DNA from: Calditrichia bacterium
GTDB taxonomy: Bacteria; Calditrichota; Calditrichia; RBG-13-44-9; J075
Assembly: GCA_020635015.1 (NCBI GenBank)
Contig: JACKAP010000001.1
Coordinates: 310,001 to 374,000, forward strand
Direction: 5' to 3'
Length of the DNA stretch: 64,000 bases
Shown here: positions 51,550 through 60,972 of the stretch, piece by piece
Position numbering within the stretch: the first letter of the stretch is position 1
How the letters are laid out: each line of letters begins with the position of its first letter
Translations under genes and position numbers: made by a program
The notes under the pieces: model-generated
What the model was told of the DNA's origin: nothing
Database searches by the model: none
What the model saw: the letters and a program-made list of their open reading frames with translations, nothing else

Positions 51550-54500
51550 ATGACGGTACGGTTTATGATGGCAGTTTTCTGGATACTGCTATGCGCGACC
51601 GGCGCATTTGCACAATCGAAAATAGCCCCGCCGCTGCAGAAGGCGCTCGATCAGGCGATCGAGGGCAACGGCACGGTGCGGGCGTTGATCATGCTGGAAG
51701 ATAAGGTGGATATTCTCGCCTTCGACCAGCAGCTGTACGCCGAATCAGTATCTTTGAACGAGCGGGCGTACCGGGTGATCACCACCCTGCAGGCCAAGGC
51801 AGAAGCCACCCAGGGATCTCTGCTGAGTTTCCTGGCATCCAAATCGGCTGATGAAGTGGTGCGCTACCAGGCATTCTGGGTAGCCAACATTATTGCCGTT
51901 GAGGCGCAGCCCTCGGTAATCATGGACCTCAGCACTCGCCTGGATGTCGGTTACCTGCAGCTCGATGGCGAACTTAAATACGACGAGCCGGTTGCCCGGG
52001 AACCGGCCACGGAAGTGCCCAACGGCGTAGAGCCGGGCCTGAAGGTGATCAACGCCCACCTGATGTGGCAGGCCGGCATTACCGGCGCCGGGGTGATTGT
52101 GATGGGCATGGATACCGGCGTGGATGTCAACCACCCCGCCCTGAGCTATAAGTGGAAAGGCAACAGCGTGCCGGCCTCCCAGGCCTGGTTTGACCCCAAC
52201 ACCGGCTCGCCGACCCCTACCGACTGTGACAATCACGGCACCCATACCATGGGCACCATGACCGGCCTCGATCCGGCTACTCATGATACCATCGGCGTGG
52301 CCTTCGGGGCGGAATGGATCGCCGCCAAGACGATCTGCAGTTCTCCCCACACCTCCAACTCTATTTCTGCCTTCCAGTGGGCGATGGACCCGGATGGCAA
52401 TCCTTCGACCCATGAGGATATGCCGGTGGGGATCAACAACTCCTGGTGGGATCCTTCGATTACCTCCAGCACCCAATGTAATCCAGCGCAGAATCCTTAC
52501 ATCGATGTGCTGACGGCAGTGGAAGCATCCGGCATCGGAGTCGTCTTCTCCGCCGGGAACAGCGGCCCGAGCTCGACTTCGATCACCGCGCCGAAGAATG
52601 TCAACCTGAGCGAGGTGCACTTCTGGGCGACCGGAGCCGTGGACGGCAACAATCCCAGCCTGCCGATTGCTTCCTTCAGCAGTCGCGGACCAGTGGTCTC
52701 CAGTTGCCTTACCGGCAACTCCTCGCTGGATATCAAGCCGGAAGCATCCGCCCCCGGCGTGAGCGTGCGCTCTTCGATCATCGGCGGCGGCTACAGCAAC
52801 TTCAGCGGTACCTCGATGGCCGCCCCCCATGTGGTCGGCGCCCTGGCGCTGCTGCGTCAGGCGCACCCGAACAAGACCGGCGCCGAGCTGAAGATGGCCC
52901 TCTACACCACCGCCACCGACCTCGGCGCGGTCGGTGAAGACAACAACTACGGTATGGGTGTGATCAACGTGTGGGCGGCGCATCAGTCGCTGGCCGACCC
53001 GGATGATCCCAACGATCCGGAAAATGTTACCGCTTACAGCGATTTCAATACCCCCACCTCGATCGACCTGAACTGGACTGATCCCACCACCTATGTGAAC
53101 GGGGATCCCCTGACCAACTTCACCATCGAGATCTATCGTGATGGCGCTAATGTCGCTTCGGTCGCCAGCGGAACCGAGACCTATAGCGATGGCGGTCTGA
53201 CCGACGGACAGATGTACCAGTACACCGTCTATGCCAAGGATTCCAACGATAGCCTGAGCAGCGGTGTCGATGTGTCCGCCTACGCGGGCGGCTCTCCGGT
53301 CCCGGCAGCGCCGGAAAATCTATCGGGCAGCGCGACGACCACGGAAGCGCAGCTAAGCTGGAGCGATCCGGCGACCCAGAGCGACGGCACCCCGCTGGAT
53401 GACCTGGATCATATCAACATCTACCGCAATGGCGTGGTGGTGGCCAGCGTGGCGCCGGGCACGGAGACCTACACCGACACGCCTCCGGCCGGCTTCACCT
53501 ACGACTATGCGGTGACGGCGGTGGATAACGAAACGCCTCCCAACGAGAGCGCGGCGAGCAACTCGATTGCGCTGTTCGTGGGCGACACCCCCAACTTCCT
53601 GGTGTGGGTGGGCCCGGATGCGACCGCAGAGAGCGCAGAGAGCGGTGACTCGATCTTTACCTCGCTGGTGGCCAACGGGGAGAGCGTGCTGCTCACCAAC
53701 AACCTGTTCGAGTTCGGCAGCGACCTGAGCATCTATGAAGGTGTGTTCGTGGTGCTGGGGATCTTCTCCAACAACCACGTGATCGGATCGGGTGATCCGG
53801 AAGGCCCGGCGCTGGATGCCTATCTGGCGGGCGGGGGGAACATCTACCTGGAAGGCGGCGATTGCTTCAACTACGACCCGGAAGTGGGCGGCTACCAGAT
53901 CCGTCCCTGGTTCAGCCTCGATGACGGCCCGGACGGCAGCGGCGACCTTTCGGGGATCACCGGTCTGAACGACCTGTCGGCCTTCAGCTTCAGCTATAGC
54001 GGCGAGAACAACTGGATGGATGAACTGCAGCCGGTGGCCTCGACCCCGGTGTGGCAGAACAGCGGCAACAGCGACATCAGCGGTGTGTTCTATGTCGGCT
54101 ACAACGGCGGCAGCGGCCGTGCGGTGGGGGTTGTGCCCTCCTTCGGCGGCCTGGTCGACAACCCGTCGCCCCTTCGCCCGCAGCAGCGCGTGCTGGCGGC
54201 CTCAGACGTGGCGCGCCAGGCAGCGACGCAGACGGTGAAGTCGCGCCCGGCCCGGGACGGGGAAGCACAGCCGTTCGTGAAGAAGGCGGCTTACTATCCG
54301 GAACTGAAGGCCAATCGCAAGCAGCCGGGCGAGCTCTACCGCATCACCCCGGGCGGCGGTATCGAAATGCTGGCCAATACCAAAGACGACCTGATGGCGG
54401 CCTACCTGGAGATCTTCCGCACCAGCGGAGATCCGACCATCGCCGTGACGCCCGGCGCCCTGTCGGATACGCTGCTGGTGGGCGGCACGGCCGACCATAA

Positions 54501-57500
54501 CCTCAACATCGCCAATGTGGGCGGCAGCCTGGCCGGCGATTTGACCTACACCATCACCGAAACCCCGGACGTTCCCTGGCTGAGCGTCAGCCAGACCAGC
54601 GGCACCGTCACCGCCAACAACAGCGATGATGTGACGGTGAGCCTGGATGCTGCCGGTCTTGCGAACGGCAACTATTCGACCACCCTGGAGATCGCCAGCA
54701 ACGACCCGGCGACCCCGCTGGTGACGGTGACGGTGGATCTGCTGGTGAACAATGCGCCGGTGATGAGCATCTCACCGAGCAGCTTTGATGTGACTCTCAC
54801 CCCGGACTCCAGCACCACCCGCACCCTGACGGTGTCGAACAGCGGGGTCGGCCCGCTGGATTTCGTGGTTTCGATTGAAGGCAGCGCGGCGGCCAACGCC
54901 AAGGTGGATATCCTGGCCAACGGTCAGGCGCGCACTGCGCCGGTGATCGCCCGCGGCAAGGAGATCCCGGTCGAGCAGTTCCTGAAGCGCCACCGCACCG
55001 CGGCGACCGCCCAGGCGCCCACCGCGCAGGTGGATGCGAATCTGCCCAGCGTGGCCGGTCTGCAGCGGATCTCTCCGTTTACGCCCAACGGCCCCGATGG
55101 TGAAGAGGTCTTCGGCAGCGCCCAGAACGCCTTCGGCCCGGCCGGGGCGCGGGGACGGGGCAACCACTTCTACTGCGCCACCGCGACGACCCTGACCGAA
55201 CACCGGCTGTATCTGAACGTGACCGCTTCCACCGACATGCAGTTCCTGGTGTATGAAGGCGACGTTCAGGTGGGCGATTACACCCTGATCAACGTTTCGG
55301 AGATCGCCTCCTCGGGCACCGGGGAAGGCTGGTACAGCTCCGGCCCGGTCAGCGTGCCGCTGCAAGCCGGGAAGTATTACCTGATCTTCCCGCAGTGGAC
55401 CGCGGCAGCGAATTATTACAATGAGCAGAACATCGTGCCCTTCCCGATCCCGGCATCCTTCGGCGAGCTGCAGATGGGAGTGGGCTGGAACTATGCACCG
55501 GGCTACGCGGTGCCGCCCCTGGCGACCCAGAGCGTGCCTTCGACCGCCTTCGGCGCGCCGACCGCTTACTATCAGACCCTCGTGACCGGCGGCGGTGGCG
55601 GCGGCTCCTGGCTGGTCGCCGATCCGGATACGGCGACGGTTGCAGCCGGCAGCAGCGTGGATGTGATTTTGACCTTTGACGCCACCGGCCAGGTGGGCGG
55701 TGATTATTTTGCCGACATCATCGTGAGCGGCAACGACCCGGCCAACCCGGCGGATACCGCTTCGGCGCATCTGTTCGTGGAAGGGGTGGTCACGATCAGC
55801 GCCACGCCCGACCCGCTGGTGTTCCCGGCGGCGACCTTCCTGCCGGATACCGCGGTGCTGACGGTGAAGAATGACGGCAACGGGCTGTTGATGGTCAGCG
55901 ACATCACTTCCGACAACAGCGTATTCGTTCCTCAGCAAACCTCCTTCGACGTGCCGGCCTTTGATAGTGTGATGGTCGATGTGGTCTTCTTGCCCGGCAC
56001 GGCAGGGATCGAAACCGGCACCCTCTCGATTATGAGCAACGACCCGGTGACCCCGCAGCTGGATGTGGCGGTGGAAGCCGAGGCGCTGGATCCTCCGGGG
56101 ATCGAAGTGAACCCGACGGAAGTCAATGAAACGATTGGCGCGCTGGGCGATTCGACCGACGTGCCGATGCAGTTGACCAATAACGGCGGCGCGCCGCTGG
56201 TATGGTCGGCGGCGGTGGTGTCCTTCAAGGGCGCCCGGGTGGTGACCGGCAAGACTTACAGCAAGGGCCCGGCCCACACCGATTACCACGTTCGCAACAG
56301 CGAGACGCCTTACATCGCTTTGGTGACGGAAGATACCTGGGATCTGCAGTTCAGCGCCAACCTGGAGACGGTGACCGGTGCGCTGGGCAATGCCGGCTCG
56401 GAATTCGACGGCACCTACTACTACACCACCCGCTGGGCCACCAACCTGCTGCACAAGATCGATATGGGCGGCAATCTGGTGGAAGAGTTTTCGATCAGCG
56501 GCGTGACCGGCCTGCGCGACCTGGCCTTCGACGGCACCTACATGTATGGCGGTGCGGCGGGCAACACCATCTACCAGATGGATTTTGCCAGCAAGACCTT
56601 GATCGGCACCATCAGCTCGCCGGTGGCGGTGCGGCATATCGCCTATGACGAAGCCAATGACGCCTTCTGGGTGGGCAACTGGGACACCAACATCACTCTG
56701 GTGAGCCGCAGCGGCGCCACCCTGTCGTCGATCAGCTCGGCGGTGCACGGCCTGGGCGGGATGTATGGCTCGGCCTACGATCATTGGACGGCCGGCGGCC
56801 CCTATCTGTGGGTCTTCGACCAGGGCCTGGGCGCGGGCTTCCCGCAGCTCTTGCATCAGATCGACCTGAACAGCAACACCCCGACCGGTGTGACTTATGA
56901 CGTGACCACCGACTTCCCGACCTCGGCCGGTATTGCCGGCGGTCTGTTTACCACCGAAGGGATCGTCTCCGGCACCGCCTCGATCGGCGGTCTGCTGCAA
57001 GGCACCCCGGATAACCTGTTCGTCTACGAACTGGCCCCGGCGGCGCCGTCGTTCGTGAAGCTGGTGGGCACCACCTCGGGCAGCATCAACCCCGGGGACT
57101 CCGACGGGTTCATCGTGCGCTTGACGGCGGTGGGCGCCAATCCGGATACCACCTTTACCGGTGAGTGCGTGATTGCGACCAACATTCCCGGTGCGGAGAT
57201 CGTGAACATTCCGGTGACGATGCATATCCTGGCCACCGGCATCGAGGATGGAGAAACGCTGCCGACGACCTATGCGGTGAGCAGGAACTATCCCAACCCC
57301 TTCAACCCGACGACGACGATCGGTTATCAGCTGCCGGAAGCAGGTGACGTGCGGCTGGTGATCTACAACGTGCTCGGTCAGAAGGTGCGCACCCTGGTGA
57401 ATGCCCGGATGCAGCCCGGCCGCTATCAGGCGGTGTGGGATGCGCGCAACGATGCCGGGGCGCCGGTAGGCAGCGGGATCTACATCTACCGCTTCGAAGC

Positions 57501-57543
57501 CGGGGCGTTCTCGCAGGTGCAGAAGATGATCCTGCTCAAATAA
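51550..57543 (+). CDS. Subtilisin-like (S8) protease with long T9SS-type C-terminus, intact
   Basis: A 1997-residue secreted protease with no frame break, so it is the reference for its damaged neighbours. The signal peptide ends CATGAFAQ (about 24). A propeptide-like region (about 25-160) precedes the S8 domain: Asp188 (VIVMGMDTGVDVNHPAL), His229 (CDNHGTHTMGTM), oxyanion Asn in FSAGNSGPSS and Ser422 (FSGTSMAAPHVVGALALL). After a fibronectin-like unit, residues from about 577 onward are almost identical to the 44876 protein: second fibronectin unit, GATase-like domain, Ig-like units, jelly-roll-like segment, propeller-like region and T9SS tail. The N-terminal protease halves of the two are only distantly similar. 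ACAGGAG lies before the ATG. Confidence 0.96.
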   Translation: MTVRFMMAVFWILLCATGAFAQSKIAPPLQKALDQAIEGNGTVRALIMLEDKVDILAFDQQLYAESVSLNERAYRVITTLQAKAEATQGSLLSFLASKSADEVVRYQAFWVANIIAVEAQPSVIMDLSTRLDVGYLQLDGELKYDEPVAREPATEVPNGVEPGLKVINAHLMWQAGITGAGVIVMGMDTGVDVNHPALSYKWKGNSVPASQAWFDPNTGSPTPTDCDNHGTHTMGTMTGLDPATHDTIGVAFGAEWIAAKTICSSPHTSNSISAFQWAMDPDGNPSTHEDMPVGINNSWWDPSITSSTQCNPAQNPYIDVLTAVEASGIGVVFSAGNSGPSSTSITAPKNVNLSEVHFWATGAVDGNNPSLPIASFSSRGPVVSSCLTGNSSLDIKPEASAPGVSVRSSIIGGGYSNFSGTSMAAPHVVGALALLRQAHPNKTGAELKMALYTTATDLGAVGEDNNYGMGVINVWAAHQSLADPDDPNDPENVTAYSDFNTPTSIDLNWTDPTTYVNGDPLTNFTIEIYRDGANVASVASGTETYSDGGLTDGQMYQYTVYAKDSNDSLSSGVDVSAYAGGSPVPAAPENLSGSATTTEAQLSWSDPATQSDGTPLDDLDHINIYRNGVVVASVAPGTETYTDTPPAGFTYDYAVTAVDNETPPNESAASNSIALFVGDTPNFLVWVGPDATAESAESGDSIFTSLVANGESVLLTNNLFEFGSDLSIYEGVFVVLGIFSNNHVIGSGDPEGPALDAYLAGGGNIYLEGGDCFNYDPEVGGYQIRPWFSLDDGPDGSGDLSGITGLNDLSAFSFSYSGENNWMDELQPVASTPVWQNSGNSDISGVFYVGYNGGSGRAVGVVPSFGGLVDNPSPLRPQQRVLAASDVARQAATQTVKSRPARDGEAQPFVKKAAYYPELKANRKQPGELYRITPGGGIEMLANTKDDLMAAYLEIFRTSGDPTIAVTPGALSDTLLVGGTADHNLNIANVGGSLAGDLTYTITETPDVPWLSVSQTSGTVTANNSDDVTVSLDAAGLANGNYSTTLEIASNDPATPLVTVTVDLLVNNAPVMSISPSSFDVTLTPDSSTTRTLTVSNSGVGPLDFVVSIEGSAAANAKVDILANGQARTAPVIARGKEIPVEQFLKRHRTAATAQAPTAQVDANLPSVAGLQRISPFTPNGPDGEEVFGSAQNAFGPAGARGRGNHFYCATATTLTEHRLYLNVTASTDMQFLVYEGDVQVGDYTLINVSEIASSGTGEGWYSSGPVSVPLQAGKYYLIFPQWTAAANYYNEQNIVPFPIPASFGELQMGVGWNYAPGYAVPPLATQSVPSTAFGAPTAYYQTLVTGGGGGGSWLVADPDTATVAAGSSVDVILTFDATGQVGGDYFADIIVSGNDPANPADTASAHLFVEGVVTISATPDPLVFPAATFLPDTAVLTVKNDGNGLLMVSDITSDNSVFVPQQTSFDVPAFDSVMVDVVFLPGTAGIETGTLSIMSNDPVTPQLDVAVEAEALDPPGIEVNPTEVNETIGALGDSTDVPMQLTNNGGAPLVWSAAVVSFKGARVVTGKTYSKGPAHTDYHVRNSETPYIALVTEDTWDLQFSANLETVTGALGNAGSEFDGTYYYTTRWATNLLHKIDMGGNLVEEFSISGVTGLRDLAFDGTYMYGGAAGNTIYQMDFASKTLIGTISSPVAVRHIAYDEANDAFWVGNWDTNITLVSRSGATLSSISSAVHGLGGMYGSAYDHWTAGGPYLWVFDQGLGAGFPQLLHQIDLNSNTPTGVTYDVTTDFPTSAGIAGGLFTTEGIVSGTASIGGLLQGTPDNLFVYELAPAAPSFVKLVGTTSGSINPGDSDGFIVRLTAVGANPDTTFTGECVIATNIPGAEIVNIPVTMHILATGIEDGETLPTTYAVSRNYPNPFNPTTTIGYQLPEAGDVRLVIYNVLGQKVRTLVNARMQPGRYQAVWDARNDAGAPVGSGIYIYRFEAGAFSQVQKMILLK
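53281..57543 (+). repeat. 4.26-kb near-identical segment, copy 2
   Basis: Partner of 46838-51102. The boundary on the 5' side is sharp: upstream of TCCGCCTACGCGGGC the two genes diverge at once, while downstream identity extends through the stop codon into the terminator hairpin. Confidence 0.93.
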
Positions 57544-57578
57544 TCTGTTATGCGCCAAACTACGGCGCATAACAGATT
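57542..57578 (+). terminator. Hairpin terminator overlapping the stop codon, third copy
   Basis: Arms 57542-57556 (AATCTGTTATGCGCC) and 57564-57578 pair over 15 bp; the loop here is AAACTAC instead of GGACTAC. The stem includes two bases of the TAA stop. Confidence 0.85.
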
Positions 57579-57610
57579 TAACTGATGCAGGAAGTTGTAA
57601 TGGCTTTTCG

Positions 57611-57643
57611 AGCCCCGCTCCAATCCGGAGCGGGGCTTTTTTT
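57611..57643 (+). terminator. Rho-independent terminator
   Basis: An 11-bp GC-rich stem, AGCCCCGCTCC/GGAGCGGGGCT, with loop AATCC is followed by seven T. A back-up terminator for the protease gene, facing the convergent TonB receptor gene. The rest of the 257-bp gap shows nothing further beyond an ACTGCCACTGTCAACTGCCACT stretch of degenerate repeats at about 57738. Confidence 0.92.
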
Positions 57644-57800
57644 GATAGAGTACAAGAGTGGGTAATGACCAGAATTATGTGTAACTTCAGTGAAGAGATT
57701 ATTCCCAATTGCTGAAACGGCTATTTTTTGCCGACTGCTACTGCCACTGTCAACTGCCACTTCCGAACTTATGTAAGATAGCGGCTCCGCCGGGCAGGGG

Positions 57801-60014
57801 TTAGTCGGGCAGGTGGGCGCTCAGCCCAAAGTAAAAATTGCGGCCCCGGCCGGGCAGGTTATTGATGCTCAGGTGTTCGTGATATTGCTGATCGAGGAAA
57901 TTTTCCACGCCAAGCTGGGCCTCGAAATGTTTCGCCAGGGGGAGACGGGCGCGGAAGTTAACGATGAAGAACCCAGCGGTTTCATCCTCCCGGGTGGTCC
58001 GGGAGGCGATCCGCTCCTGCCGGCTGCCGAAGCGGGAATCGAGCCCCAGCCAGAACCCGCCGGCGCGGTATTGCAATCCGATGCCGCCTTCCAGCGGAGG
58101 GATCAGCGGCAGCGGCTCGTCCATCTCCCGGTTGTGGCCGTAGGTATAGGCCAGGGAAGTGCTCAGCCGCAGCGGCCCGCCGGGTGCGAACGTTGCACTA
58201 AGTTCCCCACCGGCGATCACCGCACTACGGATGTTGGCGAAGGTCTTAAACTCGTCAGACTGCAGCACTCCGCTGATGTAATTATCGATATGGTTATAGT
58301 AGGCATTGACCCGCCACCGCAGCGGGGCGTCGATTTGTTCGAAACCGATTTCGATCTGGCGGCTGCGCTCCGGCGCCAGCCCGGGATTGCCGGTATAAAA
58401 ATAACCGTCGGTCACATTGTAGAGGAAGAAACCGTAGCTCTCAATGTGGGTCGGCAGCCGCCGGGATTGTGCCAGGCCGCCCTGCAGAATATGGTGCCGG
58501 CCCAGGCGGTATTCCAGGAATGATCCGGCGCTGAAGATCCGGGTGCTTTGCCGGACGCTGATATTATCCCAGAAACCCTGCAACTGTCGGCGGCCGAATT
58601 CATTGCGCAGGTCGCGGCTGCTATGGTCGATGCGCAGGTTGCTGCGCACCCGCAGCCGGGCGGAAGGCATCCACTGGTGATCCAGGATGAATGCCAGGTT
58701 GTAGACCTGCGCATCGCCGATGTTCAGCAGGTAGGCATCAGACACGTCCGGAAAAATGCTCTCCATCTTCATATCAGCAAAAGCACTTAGACGGTATCCA
58801 TCCAGCACGGCCGAGAGAAGGTGCTGGCCGCGGGCAACAGTAATCTCACCGATCGCTCCCAGGGTGCGGGTATATCCGAACATCGGCATGTACATGTCGG
58901 GCATCACCTCCCGCCCGGTCACGTCGCGCTGGTAATCGTCCATCCAGTGATCGATCCGGTTGTAGTAAACCGTGCTGTTCAGCGATTGGATCCCGGCACC
59001 CGGCGAATCCCAGCGATGGGTCAGCCGGTAGATCTGAGATTTGGTGCGGGTGGCGTCCATCAGCAGCACCGGGTATCCGATATCGCGGGCATTATCGCCG
59101 ATGAAGGAAAATTCTACGATGTGGTTCCCGGCGAATTTCCGTACTGCATCCAGCTTGTAATTGTTTTTTTCGAAGCCGGAATTGGTCACCAGAATGCGGT
59201 TTCCGGCATAATAATTACCGGCCGACTTGATGGAGAAAGTGCCGCGCAGCGCCAGGTTTGCCGAGGCGTAATTAACTTCGCTGCGCAGCCGCCGCAGGCG
59301 GGAGACCGTTTCATAGCCGGATTCCGCCTGCAGGGAAAAGGGGCGCTGGAAATCCGGTTTGCGGGTGACCAGGTTGATGGTGCCGCCGACGCTGGCGGAT
59401 TTGGTCAGATCGAACGCGCCCCGGGATACCTCCAGCTTTTCCAGATTCTCCACTTCGACGTAAGCAGTGACCGGGTCCATCCGGTCGACGCAGGCGCTGA
59501 AGATCTTCATGCCATCGATCACCAGCCCGATCTGCCCGCTGTTCAGGCCGCGCAGGGTCGGCTCCAGGGCGAAGTTCGCCCGGCGGATCATTGCGACCCC
59601 CTCGGCCTTCTGCAGAACATCATCGGTGGCATTGAGCCACTGGTCGATGTGATGCGGCGACTCCTCGCTGTATACCAGCACCGCATCGGAAAGTGCGATC
59701 ACCGCTGGGGCCAGAAGTATTCGCAGCGGCGCATTTTCCCCCTGGCGCACGGTCAGGCGATGCCGCACAGTTTGATATCCCAGGGCGCTGATCTCGAGCT
59801 GGTATTCGCCCGGAGGCAGGCACAGTTGGAAGGCGCCGCTGCTGTCGCAGGCGACGCCTTGTTGAGTACCGGAAATCACCACATCAGCATAAGCAACCGG
59901 GGTTAAGGTGGCATTGTTCAGCACCAGCCCTCCGATGGAGGGCTGGGCATTGCTCGCCGCCGCGAGCAGGATACACAGGAACATCAATTGTCCCGGGAGA
60001 GATTTCATATGCAT
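57801..60014 (-). CDS. TonB-dependent receptor, OprC/NosA-like (probable copper uptake)
   Basis: A 737-residue outer-membrane receptor. The signal peptide ends ASNAQ (about 24). A carboxypeptidase-regulatory-like domain comes first (about 28-102; LVLNNATLTPVAYADVVISG), then the plug (about 115-220; LRGLNSGQIGLVIDG, GGTINLVTRKP) and a 22-strand-type barrel ending FYFGLSAHL. The plug has CxxxM (C175-VDR-M179, in FSACVDRMDP) and the barrel has HxM (H356-W-M358, in RIDHWMDD). This is the same motif pair, at nearly the same spacing, as the copper site of Pseudomonas OprC. Copper as substrate follows from that and from the Met/His-rich lipoprotein gene 33 bp upstream. GGAGATATT lies before the ATG. 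It is the last gene of its operon. Confidence 0.93.
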   Translation of the reverse strand: MHMKSLPGQLMFLCILLAAASNAQPSIGGLVLNNATLTPVAYADVVISGTQQGVACDSSGAFQLCLPPGEYQLEISALGYQTVRHRLTVRQGENAPLRILLAPAVIALSDAVLVYSEESPHHIDQWLNATDDVLQKAEGVAMIRRANFALEPTLRGLNSGQIGLVIDGMKIFSACVDRMDPVTAYVEVENLEKLEVSRGAFDLTKSASVGGTINLVTRKPDFQRPFSLQAESGYETVSRLRRLRSEVNYASANLALRGTFSIKSAGNYYAGNRILVTNSGFEKNNYKLDAVRKFAGNHIVEFSFIGDNARDIGYPVLLMDATRTKSQIYRLTHRWDSPGAGIQSLNSTVYYNRIDHWMDDYQRDVTGREVMPDMYMPMFGYTRTLGAIGEITVARGQHLLSAVLDGYRLSAFADMKMESIFPDVSDAYLLNIGDAQVYNLAFILDHQWMPSARLRVRSNLRIDHSSRDLRNEFGRRQLQGFWDNISVRQSTRIFSAGSFLEYRLGRHHILQGGLAQSRRLPTHIESYGFFLYNVTDGYFYTGNPGLAPERSRQIEIGFEQIDAPLRWRVNAYYNHIDNYISGVLQSDEFKTFANIRSAVIAGGELSATFAPGGPLRLSTSLAYTYGHNREMDEPLPLIPPLEGGIGLQYRAGGFWLGLDSRFGSRQERIASRTTREDETAGFFIVNFRARLPLAKHFEAQLGVENFLDQQYHEHLSINNLPGRGRNFYFGLSAHLPD

Positions 60015-60047
60015 GATTCAATATCTCCTGAAATTGCCCGGAAAATA

Positions 60048-60842
60048 TCAGGGCACGTTAATGTCGAAACTGGTGGTTAGCAGGGAATCACCGCGGCTCA
60101 GATTCAGGTCGATCCGCCAGTCACCACTCATAGTGAAGTTGACCTTGCCCCGGTAATGCCCCATCTCGCCGTGAACCGGATTGACATTGTTGGGCGAGCC
60201 GTGGCCCATCGAGGGCATGCTCGGGGTCATTTCCACCGCCGCATCGGTAATCGCCGGAAAGGCATTCATATTTTCCCGGTAGTGAACGGTGATCTCAAAA
60301 TCGTTCAAGCCGACGGTCGGCACGGCGGGCTGAAGCAAGGTCACGAAGTACAGACGGGCATCGGCACCGGTCGCCGATTTAACCATACTGCTGGGTGCGA
60401 CATCGAAATTCAGCATGATTTCACCCGCATCATTATTGGCCTGATTTTGAAAATTGACATGCAATTCCCACATTCCGGCCATAATAAAGTTGACCGCGCA
60501 GGGATAGAGCCCATCTACTGCAGCACCTCCGGCAGGGTCTTCAAAGGGAGCGGAGTGCTGCATCTGGCCCATATTCATCATCGGGGTGATCGCGATAGAT
60601 CCGTTATTCACGACAGTATTGTTCGTCGTGTTGGTCATTCTGACATAGATGCGGTTATATCCCACCGCCGGTTGCTCCGGGGCGTAGACGCTGATCCGGG
60701 TGTTTTGCGCGCTGTCTTCCCCGATCAGCACCATGGATTCGGTGGGATCATCAGTCGTTTGCGGTTCGGTGCTATTGTCACTGCATCCGCTGAACGCCAG
60801 CATGGCGGCCAGCAAAAGGGTAAATATTCTGAGATGTGGCAT
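60048..60842 (-). CDS. YtkA-like Met/His-rich lipoprotein
   Basis: A 264-residue lipoprotein (lipobox FSGC, Cys20). Two similar beta-sandwich units follow. Each has a cluster of metal-type ligands: MMNMGQMQHSAP in the first (about 90-101) and MTPSMPSMGHGSP plus GEMGHYRGKVNF in the second (about 205-232). The second matches the YtkA-like domain (VHGEMGHYRGKVNFTMSGDW), often found beside copper proteins such as those of cytochrome oxidase or nitrous-oxide reductase assembly. It probably handles copper in the periplasm for the TonB receptor encoded 33 bp downstream. GGAG precedes the ATG with normal spacing. Confidence 0.88.
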   Translation of the reverse strand: MPHLRIFTLLLAAMLAFSGCSDNSTEPQTTDDPTESMVLIGEDSAQNTRISVYAPEQPAVGYNRIYVRMTNTTNNTVVNNGSIAITPMMNMGQMQHSAPFEDPAGGAAVDGLYPCAVNFIMAGMWELHVNFQNQANNDAGEIMLNFDVAPSSMVKSATGADARLYFVTLLQPAVPTVGLNDFEITVHYRENMNAFPAITDAAVEMTPSMPSMGHGSPNNVNPVHGEMGHYRGKVNFTMSGDWRIDLNLSRGDSLLTTSFDINVP

Positions 60843-60868
60843 GTTGATTGCTCCTTCATTAAGTAACT

Positions 60869-60937
60869 GGTAGTTGGTGATTGGTTATTGGGTAAGACAG
60901 TTTTTACCAATGCCCCATAACCACGACCCATCACTGA
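60869..60937. repeat. Fold-back array of TTGGTNATTGG units
   Basis: The left arm (60869-60893, ACTGGTAGTTGGTGATTGGT...) and the right arm (60905-60937, ACCAATGCCCCATAACCACG...) are imperfect inverted complements. The same motif appears as single arms at 32876-32896 and 35043-35074. Confidence 0.6.
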
Positions 60938-60972
60938 TCTTGAAATATAAGTAATTGCCCTTTACAGGATAA

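Noticed and set aside
46838..57543. Diversity-generating retroelement producing the variable patches between the two proteases
   Set aside because: No reverse transcriptase gene, no adenine-specific changes, and no short template repeat in the window.
54772..57708. A 978-codon open frame antisense to the protease gene (and a 695-codon one at 48328-50415)
   Set aside because: These are long only because the sense gene is GC-rich with strong codon bias; the products are His/Arg/Gly-rich without domains, and the sense strand is clearly the T9SS protease.
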